32,951 nt of DNA from Gemmatimonadales bacterium UBA7835 (GTDB lineage Bacteria; Gemmatimonadota; Gemmatimonadetes; Longimicrobiales; Gaopeijiaceae), in the NCBI GenBank assembly GCA_002500925.1, contig DLTN01000029.1, positions 1-32,951 on the forward strand, in the 5' to 3' direction. Within the stretch, counting starts at the first letter, position 1. The number at the start of each line of letters is the position of its first letter. Under the pieces are notes generated by a model. It did not search any database and was not told the origin of the DNA. It saw only the letters and a list, made by a program, of their open reading frames with translations. Below are positions 1 to 7,521 of the stretch, piece after piece. The position numbers were made by a program, and so were the translations under genes.

Positions 1-43
1 TAGCAATTGATCAGCTGTCCATTTTGAGTTTCACGGGGTCGCC

Positions 44-565
44 ATGAAAGTTCGCCTGTCTGAATTAGCGCATATCGCCGAAATCATCGGCGCAGTCGCA
101 GTCGTCATCTCTCTCGTATACGTGGGCCTCCAAGTAAACCATAGCGTCGACGCCTCCAGATCTGTTGCTGTTAATGATGCCACTGTTGCTCTACAGGACT
201 GGTACCACACAGTAGGCTCAAGCCAACAGGCTAGTGAACTCTTCTACCGAGGGCTGATGAGTTCCGAAGCCCTGGCCGCAGAAGAAGAATTCCAGTTCCT
301 GATGATGATGCATGGCATCTTTCTGTCTTTTCAAAACAGCTATTGGCTGACTGAGGAAGGGACGCTCGACCGCGACCTCTTGAGTGGGCTCACCGCAGCG
401 ATCCTTGGGGTCAAGGACGCGCCGGGAACGCAGCGCTATTGGCGCCAAAGAAAGAGCTATCTGAATCCCACTTTTGGCGAATACGTGGACGACTTAATGG
501 CGCGCGAAACGAACCCTTCCATGGATATCTACCAGTTGCCTCCAGCCCAGCCGGAGTCAAACTGA
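44..565 (+). CDS. Hypothetical protein with one N-terminal membrane segment
   Basis: The 173-aa product begins with a short charged stretch, then one hydrophobic segment at about residues 12-30 (IIGAVAVVISLVYVGLQV). The rest is soluble and rich in helices, Trp and Met, with no catalytic motif that I recognise. This layout (short anchor, then a helical domain of about 140 residues) occurs in uncharacterised proteins of marine bacteria, but I cannot name the family. The ATG has only a weak G-rich stretch (GGGG at 34-37) before it. The gene runs towards the large fusion gene and stops 29 bases from that gene's stop, with no terminator between. The function is unknown; I am confident only that it is a real membrane-anchored protein. 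Confidence 0.7.
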   Translation: MKVRLSELAHIAEIIGAVAVVISLVYVGLQVNHSVDASRSVAVNDATVALQDWYHTVGSSQQASELFYRGLMSSEALAAEEEFQFLMMMHGIFLSFQNSYWLTEEGTLDRDLLSGLTAAILGVKDAPGTQRYWRQRKSYLNPTFGEYVDDLMARETNPSMDIYQLPPAQPESN

Positions 566-594
566 CGGCCTTCCCCACTGCCACAGTTGGAAGT

Positions 595-2919
595 TTATCG
601 CCTCCGGACCTCACCTAGGTATCGGTCGAACCAGTCCAAAGTCTCACGCGTAACGTCTATCCGTGGAATCATGTGACCCCCCTGAGCGACGAACTGCCTC
701 TTGTTGGCTTCTTCTGTCCCAAGGAAATCGAAAAACGGCCGTGCAGAGGTCTCCAGTGGATAAGTCTGGTCGTATTCTCCACTCAACATGAGGACCGGGA
801 CCGTTACTCGAGGAAGAAAATTGAAAGGGTCCACAACTGGCTGGGTAGGTAGGGGACTCAGACCCGGCACATTGAGCACAGCCGCCTTAAAGCGTGACTC
901 AACAGCAAGCATGATTGCCGCCATTCTCCCCCCCCAACTCGTCCCTTGGTATGCGAATCGTGAGGGATCTACGTCTGGCCTGGTCTCTAAATAGTCTAGC
1001 GAGCGCCCTAAATCCTGACGCCAGTGAAGAACGTGATCACGGTGGGCATTACTCATATCTTGGAGCCGGTAGACATAATCGTCATCGCGTTCGAACGTGC
1101 TCTCATATACCGGATACGCGACTACCCGCCCACTTCGGACCAAAGTGATGATGGGATCAGGCGATCCGCCGAAGTCTCCGAATGGACCGCCATTCAGGGC
1201 TCCCGAACCCGGAAAGTTAAGGACCGTCTGCAGAGGACCAGACGCAACTATAGGACGAAACAGGTACAGCACCATCTGATTTTCGTCGTAGCCCGAATCA
1301 AATACGATCTTTTCTCGTATCGCACCTGCCAACGTATCGACAGATAGCACCTCTGCATTCAACGGCGCATCTTCATACTCGTAAAAGGTTTTCAATTGAG
1401 CATAGAGTTGTTCGGACGCCGGTTCATCCGCGTAGAAATCACGAACCGCAGGCTCGACAGGTCCGCTTATCCTCCGAAACTCTTCAGCGTCACCGAGGTT
1501 GGTAATGAGCCTGAACCCATTCGATTCAGAGCGATCGAATGGTTGCTGCGGCTGAGTTAACGCAAACAACCAAGCCGGATCATTCCAGCCTCCTCCAGCT
1601 GTGTATCTCGCGCCCCCTGTAGAGTTCATCAACCATTCGCGAGCATTACCCGCCATATCATATAACCCAGCGGGGGTTACGCCGGCGAAATCTCCTACTG
1701 GGGCTAACCCAGTACCATTGATGTTGCTAAACGGAACGATGTACTGAGCCTGGAACAGCCCAGCAGCTACTGACCAGTGATAGACTGTCGGCAGCGATCT
1801 TCCTTGGAAATTTGCGTAGGCTGCTGCTTCGTACCAGCTAACGCCCGTGACCGGGTAATCCTCTTCTCCTTCCGGGAATATTCCCCCAACCCAGCCACTC
1901 GGTCCGGGCCGCCCAGTGCTATCAATGAACTCGTCCATGGCTTCGGCCCAAGGGGACTCGACACCATTCCTCTCGAATGGGTACTCCCAGTAGCGCTGGC
2001 GTTCGTATCCACCAGCATCAACGAACTCCTTGAACTCTTGATTCGTCACTTCGTACCTGTCTATCAGATACTCATCCAGAGTTGGAGGCACTGTCGTCGC
2101 CAACCGCGCCTCTACAATCGCCGGACTTAGGTTCCGAGCAGGTATTAGCACAGCATCGGCTAATGGCTGGTCAACCTGACGCAGGATTACAGTACGCGGG
2201 CCAGCACCTCCGCCGTCACCAACGATCTGCTGTACGTATCCGTCGTGCTCGAAACGGTACTGAGTCCCAGTCCGGGGAGCCTCCCACGCGAAAGGGGTCG
2301 TGCCTAAAATTTCGAACTCGGCGGTCGGATCTGCATACGGCCGCCACCCTACAACGGCCCCACTCGGCTCTGAAGTCAACTCGATCGACCGTGACACCCG
2401 TGTGAAGATTTCGCTCCGCAGCGAATCAGGGACTCTGCTGGGCAGCTGCTCTGCTGCATTGAAAGCTCCTAACCAGTCAGTTCTTTCGACAGCCTCTTCA
2501 ACGGTTGCGACAGCCGCCAATATCTCAGTCGCCGTTCCAGTGCTGCGAGCTCCAGCAAACAAGATCCACGCCAACGCGATCACACCCCACAGTGCAAATG
2601 CCAGAACGCCACCTCCACCAACCTTGGACCAGGTGAGCACCGTGGCAGCTTTAGGCGCCGTCTTACTCTTTGCGACAGGATCCAATGTTGGCGTTTCGCT
2701 TACTTCTTTCTCTTGCACCAAGGCGGTAGCCAGTACGATAGGAAGTCCGACCAGCAATAGTCCCAAAGCGAGTGAAGGGAACCAGTCCGGCAACCCAAGG
2801 ATCCCTGACAGGGTGCCCACTCCCGACAAAACACCCCATGATGCCACGATGTACACGCCCAGCACCTGCCAAACGGTGCGACGGCGAATCTCTTTAAGGA
2901 ATCTGAGAAGCCGATCCAT
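595..2919 (-). CDS. Membrane-anchored PEGA-like / formylglycine-enzyme-like / alpha-beta hydrolase fusion
   Basis: The start at 2919 is chosen because GGAGGG lies 4 bases upstream; an upstream ATG at 2964 lacks this. The 774-aa product has membrane segments at about residues 17-37, 49-69 and 100-122. The first two resemble the membrane lead-in of adenylate-cyclase/TPR proteins (RRRTVWQVLGVYIVASW, then LGLPDWFPSLALGLLLVG). A PEGA-like beta domain follows (LTSEPSGAVVGWRPY), then an FGE-sulfatase fold (DRYEVTNQEFKEFVDAGG, PVTGVSWYEAAAYANFQGRS, MAGNAREW, GGGWND, GFRL). The C-terminal third is an alpha/beta hydrolase with a likely triad S661 (GTSWGG), D717 and H749. The FGE part lacks the catalytic Cys pair, so it is probably a binding module. 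Related bacterial proteins carry a Ser/Thr kinase domain in front of the FGE-hydrolase part; here that domain is absent. The substrate is unknown. Confidence 0.85.
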   Translation of the reverse strand: MDRLLRFLKEIRRRTVWQVLGVYIVASWGVLSGVGTLSGILGLPDWFPSLALGLLLVGLPIVLATALVQEKEVSETPTLDPVAKSKTAPKAATVLTWSKVGGGGVLAFALWGVIALAWILFAGARSTGTATEILAAVATVEEAVERTDWLGAFNAAEQLPSRVPDSLRSEIFTRVSRSIELTSEPSGAVVGWRPYADPTAEFEILGTTPFAWEAPRTGTQYRFEHDGYVQQIVGDGGGAGPRTVILRQVDQPLADAVLIPARNLSPAIVEARLATTVPPTLDEYLIDRYEVTNQEFKEFVDAGGYERQRYWEYPFERNGVESPWAEAMDEFIDSTGRPGPSGWVGGIFPEGEEDYPVTGVSWYEAAAYANFQGRSLPTVYHWSVAAGLFQAQYIVPFSNINGTGLAPVGDFAGVTPAGLYDMAGNAREWLMNSTGGARYTAGGGWNDPAWLFALTQPQQPFDRSESNGFRLITNLGDAEEFRRISGPVEPAVRDFYADEPASEQLYAQLKTFYEYEDAPLNAEVLSVDTLAGAIREKIVFDSGYDENQMVLYLFRPIVASGPLQTVLNFPGSGALNGGPFGDFGGSPDPIITLVRSGRVVAYPVYESTFERDDDYVYRLQDMSNAHRDHVLHWRQDLGRSLDYLETRPDVDPSRFAYQGTSWGGRMAAIMLAVESRFKAAVLNVPGLSPLPTQPVVDPFNFLPRVTVPVLMLSGEYDQTYPLETSARPFFDFLGTEEANKRQFVAQGGHMIPRIDVTRETLDWFDRYLGEVRRR

Positions 2920-3076
2920 GTAGCCCTCCCTGTAGCACAACTCCGGAAGGATCCTTTCCGGCACTGCACATCGATGATCTAGTCCGCTGGAGCTGATATA
3001 CGCGAAACGCTCTGCCCAATCATTCAGGCGATCCCTTTAAATCGCAACTGACACGTGATGCGGGTCAGAGCAGATG

Positions 3077-3114
3077 AAAAGTCCCCCTGCTAACTCTCAG
3101 ATTAGCAGGGGGAC
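3077..3114 (-). terminator. Rho-independent terminator downstream of the 3150-3680 lipoprotein gene
   Basis: A 13-bp perfect inverted repeat (GTCCCCCTGCTAA with TTAGCAGGGGGAC) encloses an 8-base loop. Read on the minus strand it is followed by TTTT, so it ends the lipoprotein transcript 36 bases after that gene's stop. Confidence 0.85.
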
Positions 3115-3149
3115 AAGAGCCGACGTTTTCACCTTCGGCTTGGCGTGAC

Positions 3150-3680
3150 TTAATCTTCTGAAGCAGCTCCGGGACGTCTTAGAACTACTCTCGATTCTGC
3201 TGTGAACCAGTCGTCAGCAACCCACTCAAGGGTCAGGGTGCCATCGTCATTCAGCTGGTAATTCATGGTCCGAGCGTTCCCTTCACCACCCATAGGCTCA
3301 AACCTCGCCATGTACTGAGGGTCTCTCGCCATATAGGCCTCGTACATGATTGAATTACCCTCGACTACGTACCGACCAGAGTTGGCGACGAAGCCCATGT
3401 ATGCTTCTGCCATCTGAGCTTCGGTTGCGTCCTCCTGATTTTCCGGCAAAAAAGCTCGATCCCAGCTAGGGACCCACATCTGAGAGTAATGACCCGACTC
3501 TGAGAAAATGAATAGTCCGTGGGCAGCCGCTATCCCCAGCCCCTCAGCTTCAGAAACGACCCAACCGCCGTACAACCCAGCGTGCAGGCCATCACCCATC
3601 TCAACAACCTCGACTTCCTCCGTACAGCCTCCTGCTAGTAGTGCAAAGACCGCGAGTAATGCAAATCTCTTGCCTTTCAT
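3150..3680 (-). CDS. Small lipoprotein, possibly lipocalin-like
   Basis: The start at 3680 is supported by GGGAG five bases upstream; another ATG at 3692 is less well placed. The 176-aa product opens with a lipoprotein signal (MKGKRFALLAVFALLAGGC), so Cys19 should be lipidated and the mature protein held in the periplasm. The body has Gly/Trp/Tyr-rich beta-strand character (LYGGWVVSEAEG, GHYSQMW, NSGRYVVEGNSIMYEAYMARDP, DGTLTLEW). This resembles lipocalin-like proteins that begin with a 'GxW' strand. The resemblance is by eye only, and the ligand is unknown. The gene is monocistronic, with its own terminator. Confidence 0.75.
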   Translation of the reverse strand: MKGKRFALLAVFALLAGGCTEEVEVVEMGDGLHAGLYGGWVVSEAEGLGIAAAHGLFIFSESGHYSQMWVPSWDRAFLPENQEDATEAQMAEAYMGFVANSGRYVVEGNSIMYEAYMARDPQYMARFEPMGGEGNARTMNYQLNDDGTLTLEWVADDWFTAESRVVLRRPGAASED

Positions 3681-3823
3681 TTCGGCTCCCATAGCTAAAC
3701 GACTCGAAACGCTGATGTTCGGTGCTTGCTATGGTTCACTAATCGCAAATAATCCGCAACAACAAAACTTCGAGAAGAGAGCGGGCAAATTAGAACGTCT
3801 CGAGCTCTATGACTGAGACACGC

Positions 3824-3864
3824 AAAAACCCCTGCTCAAGGTAATCACCTCAAGCAGGGGTTTT
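3824..3864 (-). terminator. Terminator of tRNA-Ala
   Basis: AAAACCCCTGCT pairs with AGCAGGGGTTTT around an interior stem AGGT/ACCT. A-rich and T-rich flanks make it look bidirectional. Its place 13 bases after the tRNA 3' end shows that it ends the minus-strand tRNA transcript. Confidence 0.85.
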
Positions 3865-3877
3865 CTGCCTACTAAAG

Positions 3878-3950
3878 TGGAGCCAGCCGGGCTCGAACCG
3901 GCGACCCCCGGCTTGCAAAGCCGGTGCTCTCCCAACTGAGCTATGGCCCC
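3878..3950 (-). tRNA. tRNA-Ala (anticodon TGC)
   Basis: Read on the minus strand this is a 73-base cloverleaf: acceptor GGGGCCA/TGGCTCC (one G-U), D-arm AGCTCAGTTGGGAGAGC, anticodon stem CCGGC/GCCGG around TTTGCAA, and T-arm with GGTTCGAGC. The anticodon TGC decodes GCA and its wobble partners. The discriminator is A and the next bases are CTT, so CCA is not encoded and must be added after transcription. A strong terminator follows. Confidence 0.97.
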
Positions 3951-4113
3951 AGGGAAACGAAGATAGCCGAGGCGGACTTTGACTGGTAGCGCAATCGGCA
4001 AACGTTAACGCCACGTGCACGTTTCCATTTGTCCGCTTGCGGACCTGTTCAGGCTTGACCCATTCTGAAGACTTGAGACAACCGAAGCAGTTCATTTTCA
4101 AGGAGTACGTTTT

Positions 4114-4488
4114 ATGACAAACAGACTGAAGCCCATCGTCGGTGTCATAGTGGTCAACCTTGTGATCTGGTATGGCCTAGTGTTCCTAGCCGGTGATTGG
4201 TTAGTAGAGCTCGGGTTCGGGGGTGACGGCAGCTTGGATCTGTTGGGTCAGATCACCATGCCTGTCTATGTCGTGATCCTGACCCTGTTTTACGATACAG
4301 TGATCCAAGTCACGGGCGCGTCCGCAATGACTGCTGCAATGGTCCTGGCTTTCGCTGAGATCATGGCCACTGAAGTGCTACAGGTCATGTTTGCGGGCGC
4401 GGTATTGCCCTACGCTCTGATAACAGCGGGTTTGAATCTCGTCTTTTGGTGGGCCAGCGGACTTGTCTACGAAAAATTATCGGAATAG
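4114..4488 (+). CDS. Small multi-pass membrane protein of unknown function
   Basis: The 124-aa product has about four hydrophobic segments: residues 7-30, 46-65, 70-90 and 95-117. There are no charged catalytic motifs. AAGGAG sits eight bases before the ATG, so the start is well supported. The sequence does not match a family I can name; its size and topology suit a small inner-membrane protein such as an accessory or transport-like component. It stands alone between the divergent tRNA gene and the M20 peptidase gene. Confidence 0.75.
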   Translation: MTNRLKPIVGVIVVNLVIWYGLVFLAGDWLVELGFGGDGSLDLLGQITMPVYVVILTLFYDTVIQVTGASAMTAAMVLAFAEIMATEVLQVMFAGAVLPYALITAGLNLVFWWASGLVYEKLSE

Positions 4489-4507
4489 AGACCTGTCCAG
4501 CTCTGTT

Positions 4508-4573
4508 TCATTGAGGTGCCGATGCTACAGTGGCTTGTGGTCTCCTAGATCATTGAGGACATCATAGCACCTC
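4508..4573 (+). repeat. Short direct and inverted repeats in the leader before the M20 peptidase gene
   Basis: TCATTGAGG occurs at 4508-4516 and again at 4550-4558. Within the same stretch GAGGTGC (4513-4519) can pair with GCACCTC (4567-4573). A leader hairpin or an operator is possible; neither is proven. Confidence 0.3.
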
Positions 4574-4604
4574 AGCTTCCATTCATCTTTTTCAAAGCTC
4601 GACA

Positions 4605-6182
4605 ATGACTCGGTCTAACTCAACGCGACGGGCCAATCCCAATATCATCTTCTTTGTAGCGTTAGCTACGGTGCTGCCCGTAGTGGTCCAGGCGCAATCC
4701 GGCCCAGACGCGGCGCGAGCCTACCGTGAAGCCAACGAACCCGGGCTTGTAAGAGATTTTGCTGAGCTTCTGAGCTACCCAAACTGGGCGTTCACGCCCC
4801 AGATCAGAGAGGCTGCGATCTATATCCGTGATGAGATGCGAGCTGTGGGAGTGGATACAGAGTTACTCGAGATCGAAGGCGCGTCTCCGTTGATCTTGGG
4901 AGAACTCCGAGTCCCAGGTGCGACCCGAACTCTCGGCATATACGTGCATTACGACGGTCAGCCAGTGGACATAAGGAACTGGACCCATAATCCGTTTAAT
5001 CCGACTCTTTACACGCGTGCCATGGAGGCCGGAGGAGAGGAAATCTCTCTTCCCGAAGACGGGGAAGAAGTTGATCCTGAATGGCGGATCTATGCGCGTT
5101 CGGCCGGAGACGACAAAGCGCCGATCGCAGCGATCCTGCCGGTCCTCCGATCCTTCGCAGAGTCAGGTATCACCCCGACATCTAACCTGATCTTCATGTT
5201 CGACGGCGAAGAGGAGGCTGGCTCCAGAAACCTCGCCCAGTACATGGAAATGGCCTCGGATGTGCTAGAAGAAATCGATATCTGGCTCTTTTTTGATGGG
5301 CCCGCGCACGCCAGCGGCCGTCCTCAACTCGTATACGGAGTGCGGGGGGCATCCGGGATGGAAGTAACGGTGTATGGTGCACTGCGAAACCTGCACTCGG
5401 GTCACTATGGGAACTGGGCGCCCGACACAGGCAACGTTCTTGCCCATCTTCTCGCTTCGATGAAGGACGAAGACGGAAATGTTCTGGTCGAGGGCTGGTA
5501 CGACACCTTCGATCCTATTGGCCCAGAGGAACAAGCCGCACTCGATGCCATGCCGGATTGGGACGACCAGCTCAAAGAAGAGCTGGGATTGGTGCGGACA
5601 GAAGTTGAACCAGAATCACTTCCAGAACGACTCTTGGTACCAGCTCTCAATGTACGAGGCATCACGAGTGGAAACACCGGCTCGCTAGCGAGAAACGTGA
5701 TTCCGAACACTGCCGTGGCCTCGCTCGGCATCCGGATGGTCAAAGGCAACACTGCGCCCCAACTCCGTGAATTGATAGTCAATCATATTGAGCAGCAGGG
5801 CTTCCACATCGTTGAGGAAGATCCCGATATGGAGACCCGTCTCCGATATCCGCGCATTGCGAAAGTGACTGGGGGTATGAGCGGCTCCGTAGCGTCACGA
5901 ACGACCATGGCGAATCCATTTGCTCAGACTATTCAGGCTGCGGCCTCCGCCGCTGCCGATCGTGCATTCGGTCTAGGCTCACTCGTTGTCGCCCCAGGTA
6001 TGGGTGGTACACTTCCCCTCTATCTGTTCACTGAGGTGGCTGGTAAGCCCGCGATCGTCGTACCGGTAGCAAACCACGACAATAATCAACATGCACCCGA
6101 TGAGAATCTCCGTATTGCCAACCTTTGGTACGCAATCGACCTCTACGCGCAACTCATGACCATGCCGGCGACAGTCTTTTAG
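4605..6182 (+). CDS. Secreted M20-family metallopeptidase
   Basis: The 525-aa product starts with a signal peptide (hydrophobic core about residues 13-28, cleavage near VQAQS). The di-zinc M20 ligands are visible in order: H115 and D117 in HYDGQPVD, the DD pair at 169-170 in SAGDDKAP, the glutamates at 202-204 in FDGEEEAGS, and a late His (491 or 496) in NHDNNQHAPDE. The dimerisation/lid domain sits between, with the substrate-binding stretch RGITSGNTGSLARNVIPN. Family members remove amino acids from peptides or hydrolyse acylated amino acids; here this would happen in the periplasm or outside the cell. The ribosome-binding site is weak. Sequence and length fit the carnosinase-like M20 branch; the exact substrate cannot be read. 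Confidence 0.93.
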   Translation: MTRSNSTRRANPNIIFFVALATVLPVVVQAQSGPDAARAYREANEPGLVRDFAELLSYPNWAFTPQIREAAIYIRDEMRAVGVDTELLEIEGASPLILGELRVPGATRTLGIYVHYDGQPVDIRNWTHNPFNPTLYTRAMEAGGEEISLPEDGEEVDPEWRIYARSAGDDKAPIAAILPVLRSFAESGITPTSNLIFMFDGEEEAGSRNLAQYMEMASDVLEEIDIWLFFDGPAHASGRPQLVYGVRGASGMEVTVYGALRNLHSGHYGNWAPDTGNVLAHLLASMKDEDGNVLVEGWYDTFDPIGPEEQAALDAMPDWDDQLKEELGLVRTEVEPESLPERLLVPALNVRGITSGNTGSLARNVIPNTAVASLGIRMVKGNTAPQLRELIVNHIEQQGFHIVEEDPDMETRLRYPRIAKVTGGMSGSVASRTTMANPFAQTIQAAASAAADRAFGLGSLVVAPGMGGTLPLYLFTEVAGKPAIVVPVANHDNNQHAPDENLRIANLWYAIDLYAQLMTMPATVF

Positions 6183-6287
6183 TCTGGGGCAGTCAGTGGG
6201 GTGAGGGCAGGTCCATCTGGCCTAAGGACAAGTCCTCCCCGATATTGCGGATGTGCACCCTTCAGAACACTCAGGAGATTTGACCAG

Positions 6288-6872
6288 ATGCGCCAAGCAA
6301 TCTGTGTCATGCTGCTCGCGGGAGCGTTCGTGATGGGCGACCCGGTCGACGCTGGTGCTCAGGATGACGGCCTTTTGGCCGTGGGTGAGATGGCTCCCGA
6401 CTTCGCGCTTCCCGGCGCGACACGTCATGGAGTTCTCGAAGGACCCGTATCTCTGAGCGATTACCGCGGCGAAACGGTCGTCCTCGCGTTCTTTTTCCGC
6501 GTTCGAACGCGTGGCTGAACAGTTCAGATGAGAGCGTACCGTGATCAGTACGCAAGTCTGTTTAACGAAGGTCGGAACGTCATCGTCATGGGTATCTCGA
6601 ACGACTCTCCAGCGGAGGGTGCATCGTGGCTCAAGGACGAGGATTTCCCGTACCTTTTCCTGAGCGATGCCGAAAATGATGGCGAGACCTATGCGGCTTT
6701 TGGTGGAGGTCTCCGTCTAAACAACATGGTCGACAGTCGGGCTGTGATCGTGGTGGGGCCAGACGGGCGCATCGCGCACGTGATCCCATCATTCAATCAG
6801 AACGATCCGATGGCGTATGAGGAACTCGCCGAGGTGGTCGACCGCGTGACGCCAGAGCCTGAGGACGGCTAG
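6288..6872 (+). CDS. Secreted selenocysteine peroxiredoxin (AhpC/TSA family), Sec at in-frame TGA 6516-6518
   Basis: AGGAG at 6273-6277 supports the ATG at 6288. The frame stays open to 6872 except for one TGA at codon 77. Read as Sec it gives TRGUTVQMRAYRDQYASLF, where U77 replaces the peroxidatic Cys of the PxxxTxxC motif: T74 is present, while the Pro position holds F70. R151 in DSRAVIVVGPDG matches the conserved peroxiredoxin Arg. Residues 1-25 are a signal peptide. The 194-aa length is normal for signal peptide plus BCP/AhpC-like domain. The only Cys (C6) is in the signal, so the mature enzyme would be a one-Sec peroxidase reduced by an external thiol. A SECIS-like hairpin starts 6 bases after the TGA. 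The gene is convergent with a CcdA/thioredoxin pair. The alternative is a nonsense-mutated pseudogene, which the exact position of the TGA argues against. Confidence 0.87.
6525..6560 (+). promoter_or_regulatory. Putative bacterial SECIS element
   Basis: The perfect 6-bp stem GCGTAC/GTACGC (6534-6539 with 6548-6553) closes the 8-base loop CGTGATCA. A lower stem CAGA/TCTG (6525-6528 with 6557-6560) is joined by an internal loop. The apical loop begins 21 bases after the TGA and has G as its second base, as the known bacterial SECIS pattern requires. It would bind SelB on the mRNA. It lies within the coding sequence, as bacterial SECIS elements do. Confidence 0.75.
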
Positions 6873-6929
6873 CTCAAGAGTAATGACCAAGATGACGAAG
6901 CACCGTGCCTTCGTCCTGCAAATAAGAAC

Positions 6930-6974
6930 AAAAAAAGGGGTCGGCGGATCAGTAATCCTGCCGGCCCCTTTTTT
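6930..6974. terminator. Bidirectional terminator shared by the selenoperoxiredoxin and thioredoxin genes
   Basis: An A-run, then GGGGTCGGC and GGAT pairing with ATCC and GCCGGCCCC (one G-T pair and one bulge), then TTTTTT. Both strands end in a U-run, which suits the convergent genes on either side. Confidence 0.9.
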
Positions 6975-6979
6975 AAGAC

Positions 6980-7510
6980 CTAGCCGTCAAGGAGCAACTC
7001 GACCGCACCAATGACATCCTGATCGGTTCCAACGCCCGTGTAAGCCACCTTCCCGTCTGAGTCGAGCACCACAACAATGGATGTAGTGGTCGCATTGTAT
7101 GCCCGAACAGCAGCGCCACGCTTGTCGAACAGATATGGATAGCCAGGATCATGATCAGCGATATGTCGCTTAACACGGCGTACACTCTGAGAAACTCCAA
7201 CAGCAACGGCTACCACGCTGACCTGTTCTCCATACCGCGCCTGAAGCTCGTCGAACTGAGGCTGAAGAGCCTCGCACTGCTCGCACCAAGTAGCCCAGAA
7301 CTCGAGAACTGCGGGTTTACCAGCTTCTACGTAATCCAAGAGAGAAACCGCATTCCCCTCAAGATCCTCAAGCTCGGCCGTCGGCCCCTCTGTTCCGAGA
7401 GCTAGAGAGACACCTCCACTCTGGGCCTCGAGCACTGACGGGAGTGCAAGGACAGCCATCAGAGCTATCGGGCTTAGCCCGCGAAAGATCTCCATTTTCT
7501 GCGTGCTCAT
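6980..7510 (-). CDS. Periplasmic TlpA/ResA-like thioredoxin-fold protein
   Basis: The 176-aa product has an N-terminal signal (about residues 8-29, ending LEAQS) and a thioredoxin fold with active site WCEQC (C76, C79) in VLEFWATWCEQCEALQPQF. The later strand SIVVVLDSDGKVAYTGVG is the usual TlpA/ResA central strand. It should reduce disulfides, or other oxidised partners, in the periplasm. The start is 11 bases after the stop of the CcdA-like gene, so the two form one operon, and CcdA-type proteins are the classic electron donors of TlpA-like thioredoxins. The convergent selenoperoxiredoxin is a plausible client (inference). An in-frame ATG at 7495 would shorten only the signal region. Confidence 0.9.
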   Translation of the reverse strand: MSTQKMEIFRGLSPIALMAVLALPSVLEAQSGGVSLALGTEGPTAELEDLEGNAVSLLDYVEAGKPAVLEFWATWCEQCEALQPQFDELQARYGEQVSVVAVAVGVSQSVRRVKRHIADHDPGYPYLFDKRGAAVRAYNATTTSIVVVLDSDGKVAYTGVGTDQDVIGAVELLLDG

Positions 7511-7521
7511 TACCTGAACCC

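Noticed and set aside
595..2919. Active formylglycine-generating enzyme
   Set aside because: The catalytic Cys pair of true FGE is missing from the C-terminal part of the fold, so only the fold can be claimed.
2300..2923. 207-codon open frame on the plus strand within the fusion gene
   Set aside because: It is antisense to well-supported FGE/hydrolase and membrane domains, with low-complexity Ser/Thr/Pro-rich content.
6288..6872. Two separate short genes, or a nonsense pseudogene, instead of a Sec protein
   Set aside because: Both parts are in the same frame, the TGA lies exactly at the catalytic Cys codon, a SECIS-like hairpin follows, and the second part has no ribosome-binding site before its first ATG.
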